In this document: positions 10,701 through 22,302 of the stretch, piece after piece
How the letters are laid out: the number at the start of each line of letters is the position of its first letter
Numbering within the stretch: position 1 is the first letter of the stretch
Assembly: GCA_016858145.1 (NCBI GenBank)
Contig: JAEHOE010000012.1
Coordinates: 1,550,001 to 1,614,000 of the forward strand
Source: Edaphochlamys debaryana
Taxonomy: Eukaryota > Chlorophyta > Chlorophyceae > Chlamydomonadales
DNA length: 64,000 nucleotides
Direction: 5' to 3'
Notes under the pieces: model-generated
What the model was told of the DNA's origin: nothing
Seen by the model: the letters and a program-made list of their open reading frames with translations, nothing else
The model's database searches: none
Translations under genes and position numbers: made by a program

Positions 10701-13700
10701 ACCCTGCAATAACCCCCACCCACCCTCCCTCCGTCCTTTCATCTTCCCAGGTTGTCCGCATTGACCCCGCGGGCGGCCCCGGGCTGCTGCTGCGCCTGCC
10801 CGACTCGGGCGGCATGGGCGGCCCCGTGCCCGCCTACGCGCACGTGAGCAACGCCCTGGACGACAAGGTGGAGCGCGAGGCGGCGGCGGCGGAGCTGTCC
10901 AAGAAGTTCAAGGTGGGGGTTGGAAGCGGGGAAAGGGGGGGACAGAAGCTGAACGGGATGGCGACGGGGCTGGGTTGCAGGGTTACATAAGGACAGACGG
11001 GGTAAGGGAGAATGGGGAGGGGCTGCAGAGGAGGGAGTTTGGCTGTTTGCTTCTTGTTGGGAGGGCGGGGCGATGGCGTCGTCGTGGACCTCCGCAAGCC
11101 GCCTGACCCGTGCACCCCCGCTCCCTTCCCGGCGCCCCCCCCTCCCCGCAGCCCGGCACCCAGCTGCCCGCCCGCGTCATCGGCTACCGCCTCATGGACG
11201 GACTGGCGGCGGTGACGCTGCGGCCCTCGCAGGTGGGCAGGACAGGGCAGGCGGGGCTGGGGTCCGGGTCTGGGTCTGGGTCAGCCTGGGCCCTGAAGCG
11301 CGCTCACTTCCTTCTGCACTCGTTTACCCTGCGCACACCGCGCCGATCCGTGATGGCTGAACCCCACCCGCTCCCTCAACCCCCTCCCGCTCTTTCCCCT
11401 CCACCCACCCACCCCACCCACTAGGTCAACGCCAGCATCCTGTCCCTGTCCGACCTGTCCCCGGGCATGGTGGTGGCGGGGACCGTGGCGGCGGTGCCCG
11501 ACCGGGACGGCGAGGGACCACTGCTGGTGGCCCTGGCGGAGGGAGTGCGGGGGCTGGTGCCGCCGATGCACGCCGCGGAGCTGAGCGGCGCGGGCGAGGG
11601 CGCGCAGGTGAGGGGTATTGAGGCAGTAGGAAGGGCTTGCAGGGTATGCAGGCTCGGGGTATCGCCTTTGGGCCTGGCACCAGCCGTGCCTCCAAATTCT
11701 GGGATGCAACTGCCACGGCCCCACGGTAGCGATCACGCCCCCGCCATGTCCTCCCCGTAACCTTCTCCCCCCCCTTCTGTCCCCACCTGCTCCCCCGCCC
11801 CCTCCTCAGCGCAAGCTGGGCAAGGTGAAGGTCAAGGTGGGGCAGAAGGTGGAGGCGCGCGTGCTGGAGGTGGACCCCGGCAGCCGGCGCCTGCTGCTGA
11901 GCCTGCGCAAGGGCCTGCTGGCGGGCAAGGCGCAGCCGCTGGTGTCAGCCACGCAGGCGTCGCCGGGGGCGCGCTTCAGCGGCGTCGTCACGGGTGAGGC
12001 CGGTGCCATGGGTTGCGGCAGGGGAACCGCACGAGACGGCGTGCCGTGTGTTGGCGATGTGCCTGCGGTGGCGTGCGAGGGCTCCCTGCCCATCACCGCT
12101 CATTCCTTGCCACACCCTGCCTCCGCCTCCTCCACCCCCCAACCCCAGGCTTCCACGACCGCCTGGGCGTGTTCGTGGGCTTCTTCGGGGACCTCAGCGG
12201 CGCCGCTCCGCACACGGAGCTGGGGCTGCAGCCGGGGCAGACTGCGCAGGACGTGTTCGCAGTCGGGCAGGTGGTCAAGGCCACCATCCTGTCGGTCCGC
12301 AACGGCCGCCTGCGCCTGTCGCTGGCGCCCAAGGCCGCCGCCGAGGCGGCGGCCGCCGCCGCCGCCACCGCAACCCCGGCCGCCGCCGCCGCCGCCAGCC
12401 CTGCCGCCGCCGCCGGCGGCGCGGACCCGCTGGGCGGGCTGCAGCCGGGCGACGCGGCGGAGGCGACGGTGCTGGAGCTGCCGTCGGCGACGGCGCCGCA
12501 CTACGTGGTGCGGCTCGAGGCGGCGGGGGCGGCGGCTGGCGCTGGCGGCGTGGTGCGCGGGCGGCTGGAGCCGGCGCACCTGTCTGACCACCCGGCGGTG
12601 GTGGATGCGCTCAAGGAGGCGGTGCGGGTCGGCACCAAGCTGGGTGAGCGCAGGGCCTGGAGTAGGCTATGGCCTTGGGGGCGGCGGGCCGCAAAGGCTC
12701 ATGGTATAGCAAGGAGCATGCGGGCGTCCCTACCTGTTCTCTAGCCCTGGTGCCCATTGCCTGCCCCCTTCCCCTCCCCTCCATTCCAGGCCGCGTGGTT
12801 GTCCTGGACCGGCTGGAGGGCCAGCGCTGCCTGCGCGTCTCCCGCAAGCCCTGCCTGCTGGCCGCCGCGGCCGCGCGCTCTCTGCCCGCCTCGTTCGCGG
12901 AGGTGCGCGAGGGCGCGCTGCTGCCGGGCTTCGTGGCCTCGGTGACGGCGGACGCGGTGTACGTGCGCTTCCTGGCGGGGCTCACGGGTGAGGGTGGGAG
13001 GGGCTTGGGTGGGTGGGGCAGGGGCTGCGGGAGGGGTAGCAGGAACAGGGGCGGGGCTCATGGGGGAGGGCAGGGGACGGTGGGTCAGAGGGCGGGGCCG
13101 TGGGGGAGGGGTAGCACGGGCAGGGGCTGGGCGCATGGGGCAGTGCAGGGGGCGGGGGCAGGGCGCACAGGGAAGGGTTATACACCAACCATCGGCTGTA
13201 CCCCAGCTGCTTCCCGCACACCGCACCCTTAACCCTACCCCCACTCCCGAACCCGACCCACGCCCAGGCCGCGCCGGGCTGCCCCAGCTGGCCGACGTGT
13301 TCGTTTCGGACCCCCACACGCGCTTCACGGAGGGGCAGTCGGTGCGGGCGCAGGTGGGGTCGGTGGACGCGGCCAAGCAGCGGTTCGCGCTGTCGCTGCG
13401 GCCCTCAGCCACGGCCTCCAGCGACGGGGCCTACCTGCTGGACCTGTTCAGGTGGGGGCGGGGGGGGGGGGCGGGGCAGGGGGGGGGGCAGGGGCTAGGG
13501 CTGTGAGGAGCGGAGGGTCTGTCTGGACAGGGCAGTAGGGATGGGTTGGGAGGGCAGGCGGGGTTTGGGCTGCCAGGCCAGGCGACATAAAGGCAAGGAA
13601 CGAGCGGCCCCGTCGTTGCCTGTCTGTCTGTCTGGGAGGGCTGTGTGTCACTGACCTTTCGAATTCTACCGCTCTGTCCACAGGGAGATCCAGGCCCTGT

Positions 13701-16700
13701 CTGCGATCCGCGCTGAGGCGGAGGGCGCTGCCGGGGCGGCGGCCGAGGACCCCGCCAAGCTGTTCCCGCTGGGCTCCCTGGCGGGGGCCAAGGTGCACGA
13801 GGTCAAGGAGTACGGCATCGTGGTCGACATGGACAACCACCCGGTACGGCACCTGTACGGCACCTTTGCAGCTCTGCCCGCGCTTCTGCCCCTGCCCCTG
13901 CGCCGCTTCCACCCATCCTCGGGTTCCGCTCCCTGCCTCTCCGCCCCGTCCCGAACCCCTTTCCCGCCATCCTCGTTACCCTCATTCCCCTCCACCCCTT
14001 GCCCTCTCTCCGCAGGACGTGGTGGGGCTGGTGCCCTCGAGCCACACGGGCCCCGCGGGCGCCGCCCCCGCCCCGGGCAAGCACGTCAAGGGCGTGGTCC
14101 TGGACGTGGTGCCGCACCAGGTGGGGAGGGTGGGGGGGGGGCTGGAGAGGGAGGGGGGCTGCCTGAACGAGGGTGCGCAGAGGGCCACGGGTGCGGTTGC
14201 TGCAGGCTGAGGAGCCGCTAGCAGTTGTGGGCTCCTCTGCTGCCTGGCCGTCTGCTCGCGAGCGGACTAGCGCGCCCTGGTTCAATAGCAGCCCCCTTAC
14301 CTGACCTGGCCTAATACCCCTTCACCTTCCCGCCCCCGCTCCCCCCCCCTCGGTAGGGCCTGGTGGAGCTGTCCCTCAACCCCACCCTGGTGGGGGCCGC
14401 CAAGAAGGAGGCGGAGGCGAAGGCAGCGGCCAAGAAGCTCAAGGCAAGTGCGCCTGGTCCCCTTCATACCCGCATCCCTGTGCCTCCAGAAGCCATGCTT
14501 TCCCCTTCATCCCCCGCCCCGCTGCTCGACCACCCACACCCACACCTGTGCCCCGTCACCAACCCCCCCCCCCCCGCCCTTCCCCCACCGCATCCCCCGC
14601 AGGCCGGCACGAGCGTGGAGGCGGTGGTGGAGGGCGTGCGCCCCGGGGAGTACCTCATCCTCTCGCTGCCCTCGCACGCCTCGCTCCTCGCCTACGCCGC
14701 CGTCACGGACTACAACACGCCCCGCCCCGACCTGGTGCCCCGCACCTTCACCCCCGGCCAGCACGTGACCGCCACCATCGTGGCCACCCCCCCCGAGGCC
14801 CCCGCGGGCCGCATCGTCTGCCACGTGCCCCTCACGCGGGCGGCGGCGGACGGTGCGGCGGGGGCCAAGGGCGCCAAGGCGGCGACGCCAGGCAAGGCCG
14901 CGCCAGCGCCCAAGGTCGAGCTCAAGCCGGGCCAGGTGGTTGAGGCGGTTGTTACCGGAATCCAACCGCATCAGCTGGACGTGTCGGTCGGCGGGCGCGT
15001 GGCCGGCCGCATCCACGTGACGGAGGTGATCGACGTCGACGTCAAGGCGCTGGTGGCAGCGGCGGCGGCAGCCGCCTCCGCCGCGGTTGGCGACTCCGCC
15101 GCCGCCGCCGATGCCGCCGCGCCGCCGCCCAAGAAGAAGGCGCGCAAGAGCGAGGCCGCGGCGGTGGCGGCCAACGGCTCGGCGGCGGCGGAGGCCAACG
15201 GGTCAACCGCCGCCGCCGCGCCCGGCCGCAGCCCGCTGGACGGCTTCCGGCTGCAGCAGGTGGTGACGGCGGTGGTGCTGGGGCGACTGCAGGGCGGCGA
15301 CGGGCACAAGCGCGGCGTCATCGACCTCTCCCTGCGCCCCGGCCGCCTGGCCATCGCCAAGAAGGTGTGGGGGGGAGGGGGGGGTTATGCAGCAGGCTGG
15401 GAAGGACTGCGTTCACCTCACTGCTTCTGGGCCAAGTCCAGGCCATGCACCGTGCGTGTCTTCCCGCCCAGCCCCTACACCCATGGGCTGAGGCGGAGTT
15501 ATTTTAGCGCACCACAGCGAGGGCTCCCCGGGCGGTCGCACGAAGCGCGCCGGTGCCAACCCAGGCACCGGCGCATCCGGCGCGGCCTGCCTACATCACC
15601 AACACTACCCGCATGCCCTCTAACCCAGGCATCTCATGTTCACGCTGTCTCAAGTTATCTGACTCTGAATCTGCCGTCACGCTTGATGATGCATTCCGCC
15701 GCAGTCCTGACCCCCCCTGCTCTCCCATCCTCCCTCCCTGCCTCCCTCAGAACGAGCCGCAGGTGCCCCCAGTGCAGCTGTCGGACCTGGTGCCCGGCCA
15801 GCAGGTGAAGACCTGGGGTGGACATAAGATGCTCTGGGGCTGCAGCGTTCACTGCAGCCGCCGCCTCCCTGAGGGCCTTCGTCCACGCCTCGTCCAACCT
15901 CGTGCACCCTCTCCCGTCAACCTCGCCCCCCTCACCCTCACCCCTACTTCCCTCGCCCCTCTCAGGTGGTGGGCTACGTGCTGGAGGTGGCGGAGGACGC
16001 CCTGTGGATCGCCGCCGGCCCCGCCGTGCGCGGCCGCGTGGCGGCGCTGGACGCCTCCCTCTGCCCCGACACGCTCGCTCGCCTCTCCGCCGCCTTCCCG
16101 CCCGGCGCGCCCGTCGTGGCCCGCGTGCTGGGCGTCAACGCCAAGAAACACACGCTCGACCTCTCCCTCCTCGACCCCTGCTCCGGCCACACCAACGGCT
16201 CGGTTGCGGCCGGCTCGGGCGCCGCGGCCGACGCCGGCAAGGCCCCGATCCCGGCCGAGGGGGCCTTAGTCATGGGCCGGATCGTGGCGGTGTCGGGGGC
16301 GGGCGTGCGGGTCGCGATCGGGGCCAAGCGCTTCGGCCGCGTGGCGCTGACGGACATCCATGACACGTGGGTGCCGGACGCGCTGGCGGGGCTGACGGAA
16401 GGCGCCTACGTGCGGGCCCGTGTGGTCGGGAAGGACGGCGAGACGGCGCTGCTGTCGCTGCGGCCGTCGCGCGGCGGCGCGGTTGCGGGCGCGGCGGCGC
16501 GCGCGGGCGCGGCGGAGGGCGCCAAGGGCAAGGCTGGGGCCAAGGCCGCGGCGGCGGCGGCCGCTGGGGCCGGGGTGGAGGGCTCCCCGGCGGCCGAGGT
16601 GCTGGAGAAGGGCGCGCTCACGGAGGGCGGTGTGGTGGCGGGCTACGTCAAGCGCTGCGACGCCAAGGGCCTGTTCGTGGCCCTGGACCGGTGAGCTGGG

Positions 16701-19700
16701 GCAGGGCTGGACGGGTCGCCTTGCCAAGCACACCCCAGGGGCTCCAATCACAGCAAGCCGTACCTGGGCTTGCTGCTGTTTCTCCGTGCCGCCTTGTGTT
16801 TGCTTCGACCGGCGGAGGTGTGCTCACTCCTTCCCCGTTGTGCCTCGCCCCTGCCCCCCCCTCCCTCCCTCCCAGCTCCCGCGACGGGCACGTCAAGCTG
16901 GGCAACCTCAGCGACGGCTTCATCGAGGACCCCGCCGCCGCCTTCCCGCCCGGCATGCGCCTGGAGGCCAAGGTGCTCAAGCTGGAGGGGGGCCGCATTG
17001 AGCTCACGCTGCGGTAAGCCTGGCGCTGCGGGCCGCTGCCACGATTGCGATATCCTCGGCGGCGGCAGGGGCCGGGGCTGCAGCAGCGTTGTCGACAGCG
17101 CCGATGTCGTCGTCTGTACCCTGCCGCTTGAGGGGCTCACCCGAGCGTCTGGGGATGTACCGACGCTTGCCGTCTCGCAGTTGCCAGCTCCCTGTCCCAC
17201 AGCGCTGGCTTAACCCTCGCCTCCCCCTCCTCACCACCCCTTGTTGCCCCCCCCAGCTCCGAGGCGCGCCAGCCCTCGGCCGCGTCCATCCACTCCCTCT
17301 CGGAGCTGGCGCTGGGGCAGGTGGTGCCCGGGCGCGTGCGGCGGGTGGAGAAGTTTGGCGTGTTCGTGGAGGTGGGCGGCAACACCTCCCTGGTGGCCCT
17401 GGCGCACATCTCGGAGCTGGCGGACGGGCCGGTCAAGGACATCAACGCAGCCTTCAAGCCCAAGCAGGTGCGTGTGCTGATACTGGGTTAGAGACGACTC
17501 GGAAGCCAGTAGCGTGCTTGGGAGCCAACGCAGGGTGTGGTGGGACATGGGAGCTGCCGGAACGTGAGCTGCTGTGCAGGATGGGCGTGTACTGGCGGTT
17601 TCGGCGTGTTGTTCTGATACGTGCGATCCACCATCCCCCCTTCCCCCAGGCTGTGCGTGCCGTGGTGACCAAGATCGACACCGCCACCAACCGCCTGTCG
17701 CTCAGCCTCAAGCCCTCGGTCCTGGCGGCTGCGGAGGAGGAGGCGGGCGGCGCCAAGGCGGGCGGCAAGCGCCGGCGCGCGGCGGCGGAGGACGACATCG
17801 ATGCGGAGATGGCGGATGCGGATGAGGACGGCGCGGTGAGGAAACAGACGGGGGCGGTGTGGGGTGGGGGTACCGGTAGTGGGAACTTTGGCATGGGCGT
17901 TGGGCAGTCCTTTCTGGATGCTATCAGGTTGGATGCTCGTCCCGTGGTCCCCAAGCCTTCTCCGTCGCTCTTGAATTACCTCGTTCGCCAGCATGACACC
18001 CTCCTTACCGCCCAGGCTGGCAGCAGCAGCGACGAGGACGACGAGGGCGGCGAGGGCGAGGAGGGCGGCTCGGAGGACGGCCAGGAGGGCAAGGAGCCCG
18101 AGTCGGACGTTGCCGTTGATGACGTGGACGTGTCCGAGGAGGACGATGACGAGGAGGGTGACGAGGACGGCGCCATGTCTGACGAGGACGACCTGGGCGA
18201 GGACGAGGAGGACGAGGAGGCGGCGGAGGAGCTGGCCGAGGAGGCGGACGAGGGCGTGGAGGCCAAGAAGGCGGCGGGGGGCGCGCTGGCCTCGTCCAAA
18301 GGTGCGCAACGGCATGCCCAAGGCGACCCCTGGCACTGGCATTGCACTCCCCAACTCCGCCCTATCCAGGTCCTCCCCATCCCTACTCCTGCCGTTGCTC
18401 CCCATCCTGAACGGAGTTTGTCTTGGTTTCGGTTCTACGCAGGCCGTGGCCTGACCTCCACGGGCGACCTGGACCTGGCGGCGCCCTGGGGCGAGCTGCT
18501 GCTCGCCGACGACCCGCGCGCGGGGGCGGGCGCGGGGGCCGCGGCGGCCGCCGGCGCGGGCGCGGAGCAGGCCGGCAAGGGGCTGAGCAAGGGCGCCAAG
18601 AAGCGGGCCAAGGAGCAGCACGAGAAGGAGATTCGGTGAGGAATGGACCGGCTGTTCGCCAGCCGATCAGGGTGCTTGACGTTCCGTCTTGTTCCCCGCT
18701 TGCGCCGCCTCTACGTGGCTCGAGCCCGCTGACGCCCGCCTGCCCCGTTGCGTGCGGGCCGCCTGTGATGAACCCGCCATCCAACCCCAAGAGCGCTGAC
18801 GCCCATCCCCCGCCGTGCCTCCGTGTGCCCCCACCCCCAGCGAGGCCGAGCTGGCCCGCCTCTCCGGCACCGCCGCGCCCACCACCCCGGCCGACTACGA
18901 GCGCCTGGTGCTGGCCTCGCCCAACTCGTCCTTCGTGTGGATCAAGTACATGGCGCTGCAGATATCGCTGGGCGACGTGGCCGCGGCTCGCAAGGTCGCG
19001 GACAGGGCGCTACACACCATCAACTACCGGTGCGCTCCTGAGGATTGGCCGGGGCTTTTGAGGGGTTGTGGAGTATTCGCAAGACATGATCTGATAGAAG
19101 TGAGGCCACACGGCCCTGGCCCTGGCATGTGTGAGGGTGCTCAGTAGAGCGCGGTGGGCAACTATCCAGTGCGTCTCCACAACCGTGGGCGCCTAGGCTG
19201 ATTCCCCCCGCACAAGGACTGCACGTTTTATCTACCTCTTGGTGGCTTCGAACAAACCACCCTGGGGTTAAAACGCCGTGCAACAGTTTATTTTATTGCC
19301 ACTCAGCCTAGCAAACGTAGGGCCTGATCCTCCAGCTGAGCTACTGCACCGCAACGCTCCCACGGGAACGCGCGCGGTAGGCAACTATCCAGTGCGTCTC
19401 CACTTCCGTGGGCGCCTAGGCTGATTCCCACCGCACATGGACGCACGTTTTATCTACCTCTTGCGCGGCCGTTTCTACCGCCTTGGGGTTAAAACGCCGT
19501 GCAACAACTCCCTGTCACATGTGCACCTGACTCGTCATGGGCTGAAGAGCACTAGTGCCTTCACCGTACACCCGTGCGTGATGGCAAGCCGGATGAACAT
19601 CACATGCCCTTGTTTGTCAAGACACACGGCGCACAACTACTAACGCCATATGGCGCAAACGCCGCCGCATGTTTCCGCGCACACCCGGTGGGCAACTATC

Positions 19701-21226
19701 CAGTGCGTCTCCACTTCCGTGGGCGCCTAGGCTGATTCCCCCCGCATAAGGACTGCACGTTTTATCTACCTCTTGCGCGGACGTTTCTCCACACCGCCTT
19801 GGGGTTAAAACGCCGTGCGACACGTCCACCTCATCACCAGCCACCCTCCTCACGCTTAAGCATCCTCCCTGTACAGTGGCTGTGCGCCTTGTCCCCACCG
19901 CTCCATTGCTGACGCTCTGCCTGCGTTCTCGTCCCGCGCAGCGAGGAGGGTGAGAAGTTCAACGTGTGGGTGGCGTGGCTGAACCTGGAGAACGCCTACG
20001 GCACGCCCACGCCCGAGGAGGCGGCCTCGGAGCTGCTCAAGCGGGCGCTGCAGTACAACGACCACAAGAAGATGTACATGGCGGCGCTCGGTGAGTCATG
20101 TCTTCTTGACAACTGGGACGAGCCAGTTGCTGGAGCTCAGGAGCATTGAGTGGGCGTAGGCGGGCCTTGGCTAAAGACACAGAGATCCAGCAGGCTACTC
20201 AAGCCGCCGGAAGGCTCTGTGGTTCTGTGCCCTCGACCTGCCCCTGGCTCGGCTCCTCCTGACGCCCTCTCCTCCCCGACCCCAGGCGTGTTTGAGCGCT
20301 CGGGCCGCGACGAGCTGGCCGAGACGGTGGCCCGCACGCTGACCAAGAAGTTTGGGTCGAGCGTCAAGGTGTGGGAAAAGGCCATCGAGCGCGCCCTGCA
20401 GAAGGACGACGGCGAGGTGAGCCTCGGCCGCGGCGGGGGATGTATGGGCAAGCGACGAGGTGTGGCGCACGGTTGGGGCCTGAGCGGTTTGTACGCCTCA
20501 CCTGTAGCCCTCTCATCAACGCAAAGAAATTAGGGTAGGAGAGGTGGCCGATGGGGTGAGGCTCGTGGGCAACCTCCTGGCTCGTCCCTGACCTTCTCAC
20601 ACGCCGCCTGCCCTGCCCTGCCCTGCTCCTACCCCTGCCTCTCCTCCTGCCTCCCCAGGGCGCCCGCAAGCTGATGGAGCGGTCGCTGCAGTCGCTGCCC
20701 GCCCGCAAGCACGTCAAGGCGCTGGTGCGCACCGCCCTGGCCGAGTTCCGCCTGGGCAGCGCGGAGCGCGGGCGCGGCATCCTGGAGGGCGTGCTGCGCA
20801 ACCACCCCAAGCGCCTGGACCTGTGGAACGTGTACATCGACCAGGAGATCAAGGTGGGGCCACAGCGGGCAACATGCTAGAAGCGCGGAGGAGGGCTCGC
20901 ACGCTGTCCGATCCGAGTTGGCTCCTGGCAGTAGAGTCGCCGTTTCCCGACCTTGTCCGCTGTAGCTCTGACTCCCTTCTACTCCCTGTTGTGTTACTCA
21001 CGCCCTTCCCATCACCCAACCTTTGCCACTGCACCCCCAGACCGGGGAGCAGCGGCGCGTCCGCGCGCTGTTTGAGCGCGCCACGCACCTGCCGCTGCCG
21101 CCCAAGAAGATGAAGTTCCTGTTCAGGCGGTACCTGGAGTACGAGAAGGAGGAGGGCGACGCGGCGGCCGTGGAGCACGTCAAGAAGCGGGCCATGGAGT
21201 TTGTGGAGAACTCGCTCAAGGCCTGA
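7742..21226 (+). CDS. RRP5: rRNA biogenesis protein RRP5/PDCD11
   Basis: A large gene of about 30 exons from ATG 7742 to TGA 21224-21226. RRP5 is a nucleolar SSU-processome factor needed for the early pre-rRNA cleavages of both 18S and 5.8S/25S maturation. The N-terminus is Lys-rich (MAPPKEKKRR). Exons from about 8650 to 17720 encode a long series of S1 RNA-binding repeats, recognisable by G..V.G.V..... G..V.. and LSLR/LSLKP ends, e.g. 11809-11991, 13268-13451, 15966-16690, 17257-17466 and 17650-17720. An acidic Asp/Glu linker follows (18016-18300), then a basic stretch (KGAKKRAKEQ). From 18841 on come HAT/TPR-like helices: FVWIKYMALQISLGDVAAAR, WVAWLNLENAYG, VWEKAIERALQ and LWNVYIDQEIK, ending KKRAMEFVENSLKA. 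The order S1 repeats then HAT repeats is diagnostic. Many S1 linkers are Ala-rich insertions. Intron 19028-19941 carries snoRNA-like genes. Confidence 0.93.
10596..10715 (+). repeat. Inverted repeat arm 1 in an RRP5 intron
   Basis: This intron segment (intron 10549-10750) matches the reverse complement of 10974-11122 in the next intron. Shared stretches include gtgcacgggtcaggcggc, tgcggaggtcca and cccctccccattctccct. The two introns flank one 162-bp exon (10751-10912). Confidence 0.7.
10974..11122 (-). repeat. Inverted repeat arm 2 in the following RRP5 intron
   Basis: Reverse-complement homologue of 10596-10715, longer by a short insertion around 11035-11060. It lies inside intron 10913-11151. 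Confidence 0.7.
19151..19288 (+). ncRNA. H/ACA snoRNA-like copy 1 (intronic)
   Basis: First of three homologous units of about 138 nt in one RRP5 intron. Hairpin 1 has basal stem GCGGTGGG/CCCCCCGC (one mismatch), an internal pocket CAACTATC/GATT and an upper stem CCAC/GTGG. A hinge ACAAGGA follows, close to the H box ANANNA. Hairpin 2 has basal stem GCAC-GTTTTA/TAAAAC-GTGC and upper stem GGTGG/CCACC. ACA then lies exactly three nucleotides before the inferred 3' end (19283-19285). The fold was worked out by hand and no rRNA target was assigned. Confidence 0.65.
19374..19509 (+). ncRNA. H/ACA snoRNA-like copy 2 (intronic)
   Basis: Second unit. Basal stem 1 is GCGGTAGG/CCCACCGC, the hinge is ACATGGA, and hairpin 2 keeps GCAC-GTTTTA/TAAAAC-GTGC. 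The upper stem of hairpin 2 is GCGG/CCGC where copy 1 has GGTGG/CCACC, a paired change that keeps base pairing. The ACA box is at 19504-19506. Confidence 0.65.
19685..19825 (+). ncRNA. H/ACA snoRNA-like copy 3 (intronic)
   Basis: Third unit. It has the same two-hairpin layout, hinge ATAAGGA, upper stem GCGG/CCGC with a larger loop, and ACA at 19820-19822. Pocket sequences are shared with copies 1 and 2, so all three would guide the same site(s). An intron of a ribosome-biogenesis gene is a typical snoRNA host. Confidence 0.65.
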
Positions 21227-22302
21227 GACCGCTGACCGCCTGGTACCTGGCAGTGTGCGAGGGCCTTGGGTCGCGTCTGGTGTGCACGGCCCGGCGCTGC
21301 CGTGGATGGTGACGGGTGACGGGGTGGTGTTGCGTAAAGCGTGCGAGGCTGCGAGTCATGGCGCGGGCTGGTACGAAAGGACGGGGGGCTGTTGGGGCTT
21401 TCGAGGTTGGCCCTCGAGTGGGATAGGTCTGGGCTTAGGAATATGTTGGTGAGAGTCTGTAGGCAATGGGCCTCCCGGAAAAGTCTGAAGGCGGAGCGCA
21501 GCGCCCGACCGGCCCCCCTTGATCAAGTTGGGTCGTATGCAGCCGAGAGGCCTGCATGTTACGTTCGGGGCTTCGGGAAGTACACAGGGGCAAGCTGGAT
21601 GCCGGAATCGTGCTGGGGGTGTGAAGAGCTCCTGGGGGAGCTTGGGCCGCTGTGATGTGGGGCGGGCACGTAGGCCCTTGGCACTGGGGCAGCTGAAGCG
21701 CGTGGCCTACAGGCCGGGGTTTGCAGGGGAACTGCCAGAGAGGGCAGCAAGGGCATTGGCTGGTGGAAAACAGATCTGCAGGCGGTCTTGGCCCATTCGC
21801 CTACAACGGCTCCTCACTCCTTGAGACAGGCTTGCCCACGCGCTTCCTTCGTCACCAGCTTTGCATATTGGGTCCCACAGTGCTGTGTGCATTGCTGTAC
21901 TTGATCGTGAGGCTGCACGGATGGTGGTTATATGCTCGCAGGGGCCATGCAGCGTAGTCCGGACAACGGTCTCCGGAGCGGGCGGGGCCGGGCGGGCCGG
22001 AGCGGGCACGGTGAGCGTGTGTGCGCGTGCGGGCCGCCCCAGTCGCGGCGAGGCCAAGAGCTCAAGAGGGTTACGGGTCAACTGGTGCAGCTCTGGTGGT
22101 GTCAAGCGCGGGGCCAACGCGGACCGCCTCGCGAGCATTCGCGAGCCCAGTGCGGCAGTGCCGACACGCCACGTCCCAAGACGGTCTGCATCTCCAACAC
22201 CACAGAGCGCACACGCGTATGCACTGCTTAGTCTCATATAGTTGCTAGGCCTTAGACGCCCAATAACAGTCCGGGCGCTATCCGCGGAAGGCCAATTACA
22301 GA
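21227..22302. other. Intergenic: RRP5 3' UTR and next promoter
   Basis: Follows the RRP5 stop and precedes the signal-peptide ATG at 22303. No exon chain or RNA gene could be supported, and no TGTAA motif was noticed close to the stop. Confidence 0.4.

Noticed and set aside
19250..19355. tRNA-derived SINE on the minus strand (A-box TAGCTCAGCTGG near 19340, B-box-like TGTTCGAAGCC near 19255)
   Set aside because: The B-box-like part is the apical loop of snoRNA-like copy 1 and is absent from copies 2 and 3. D and T stems do not pair.
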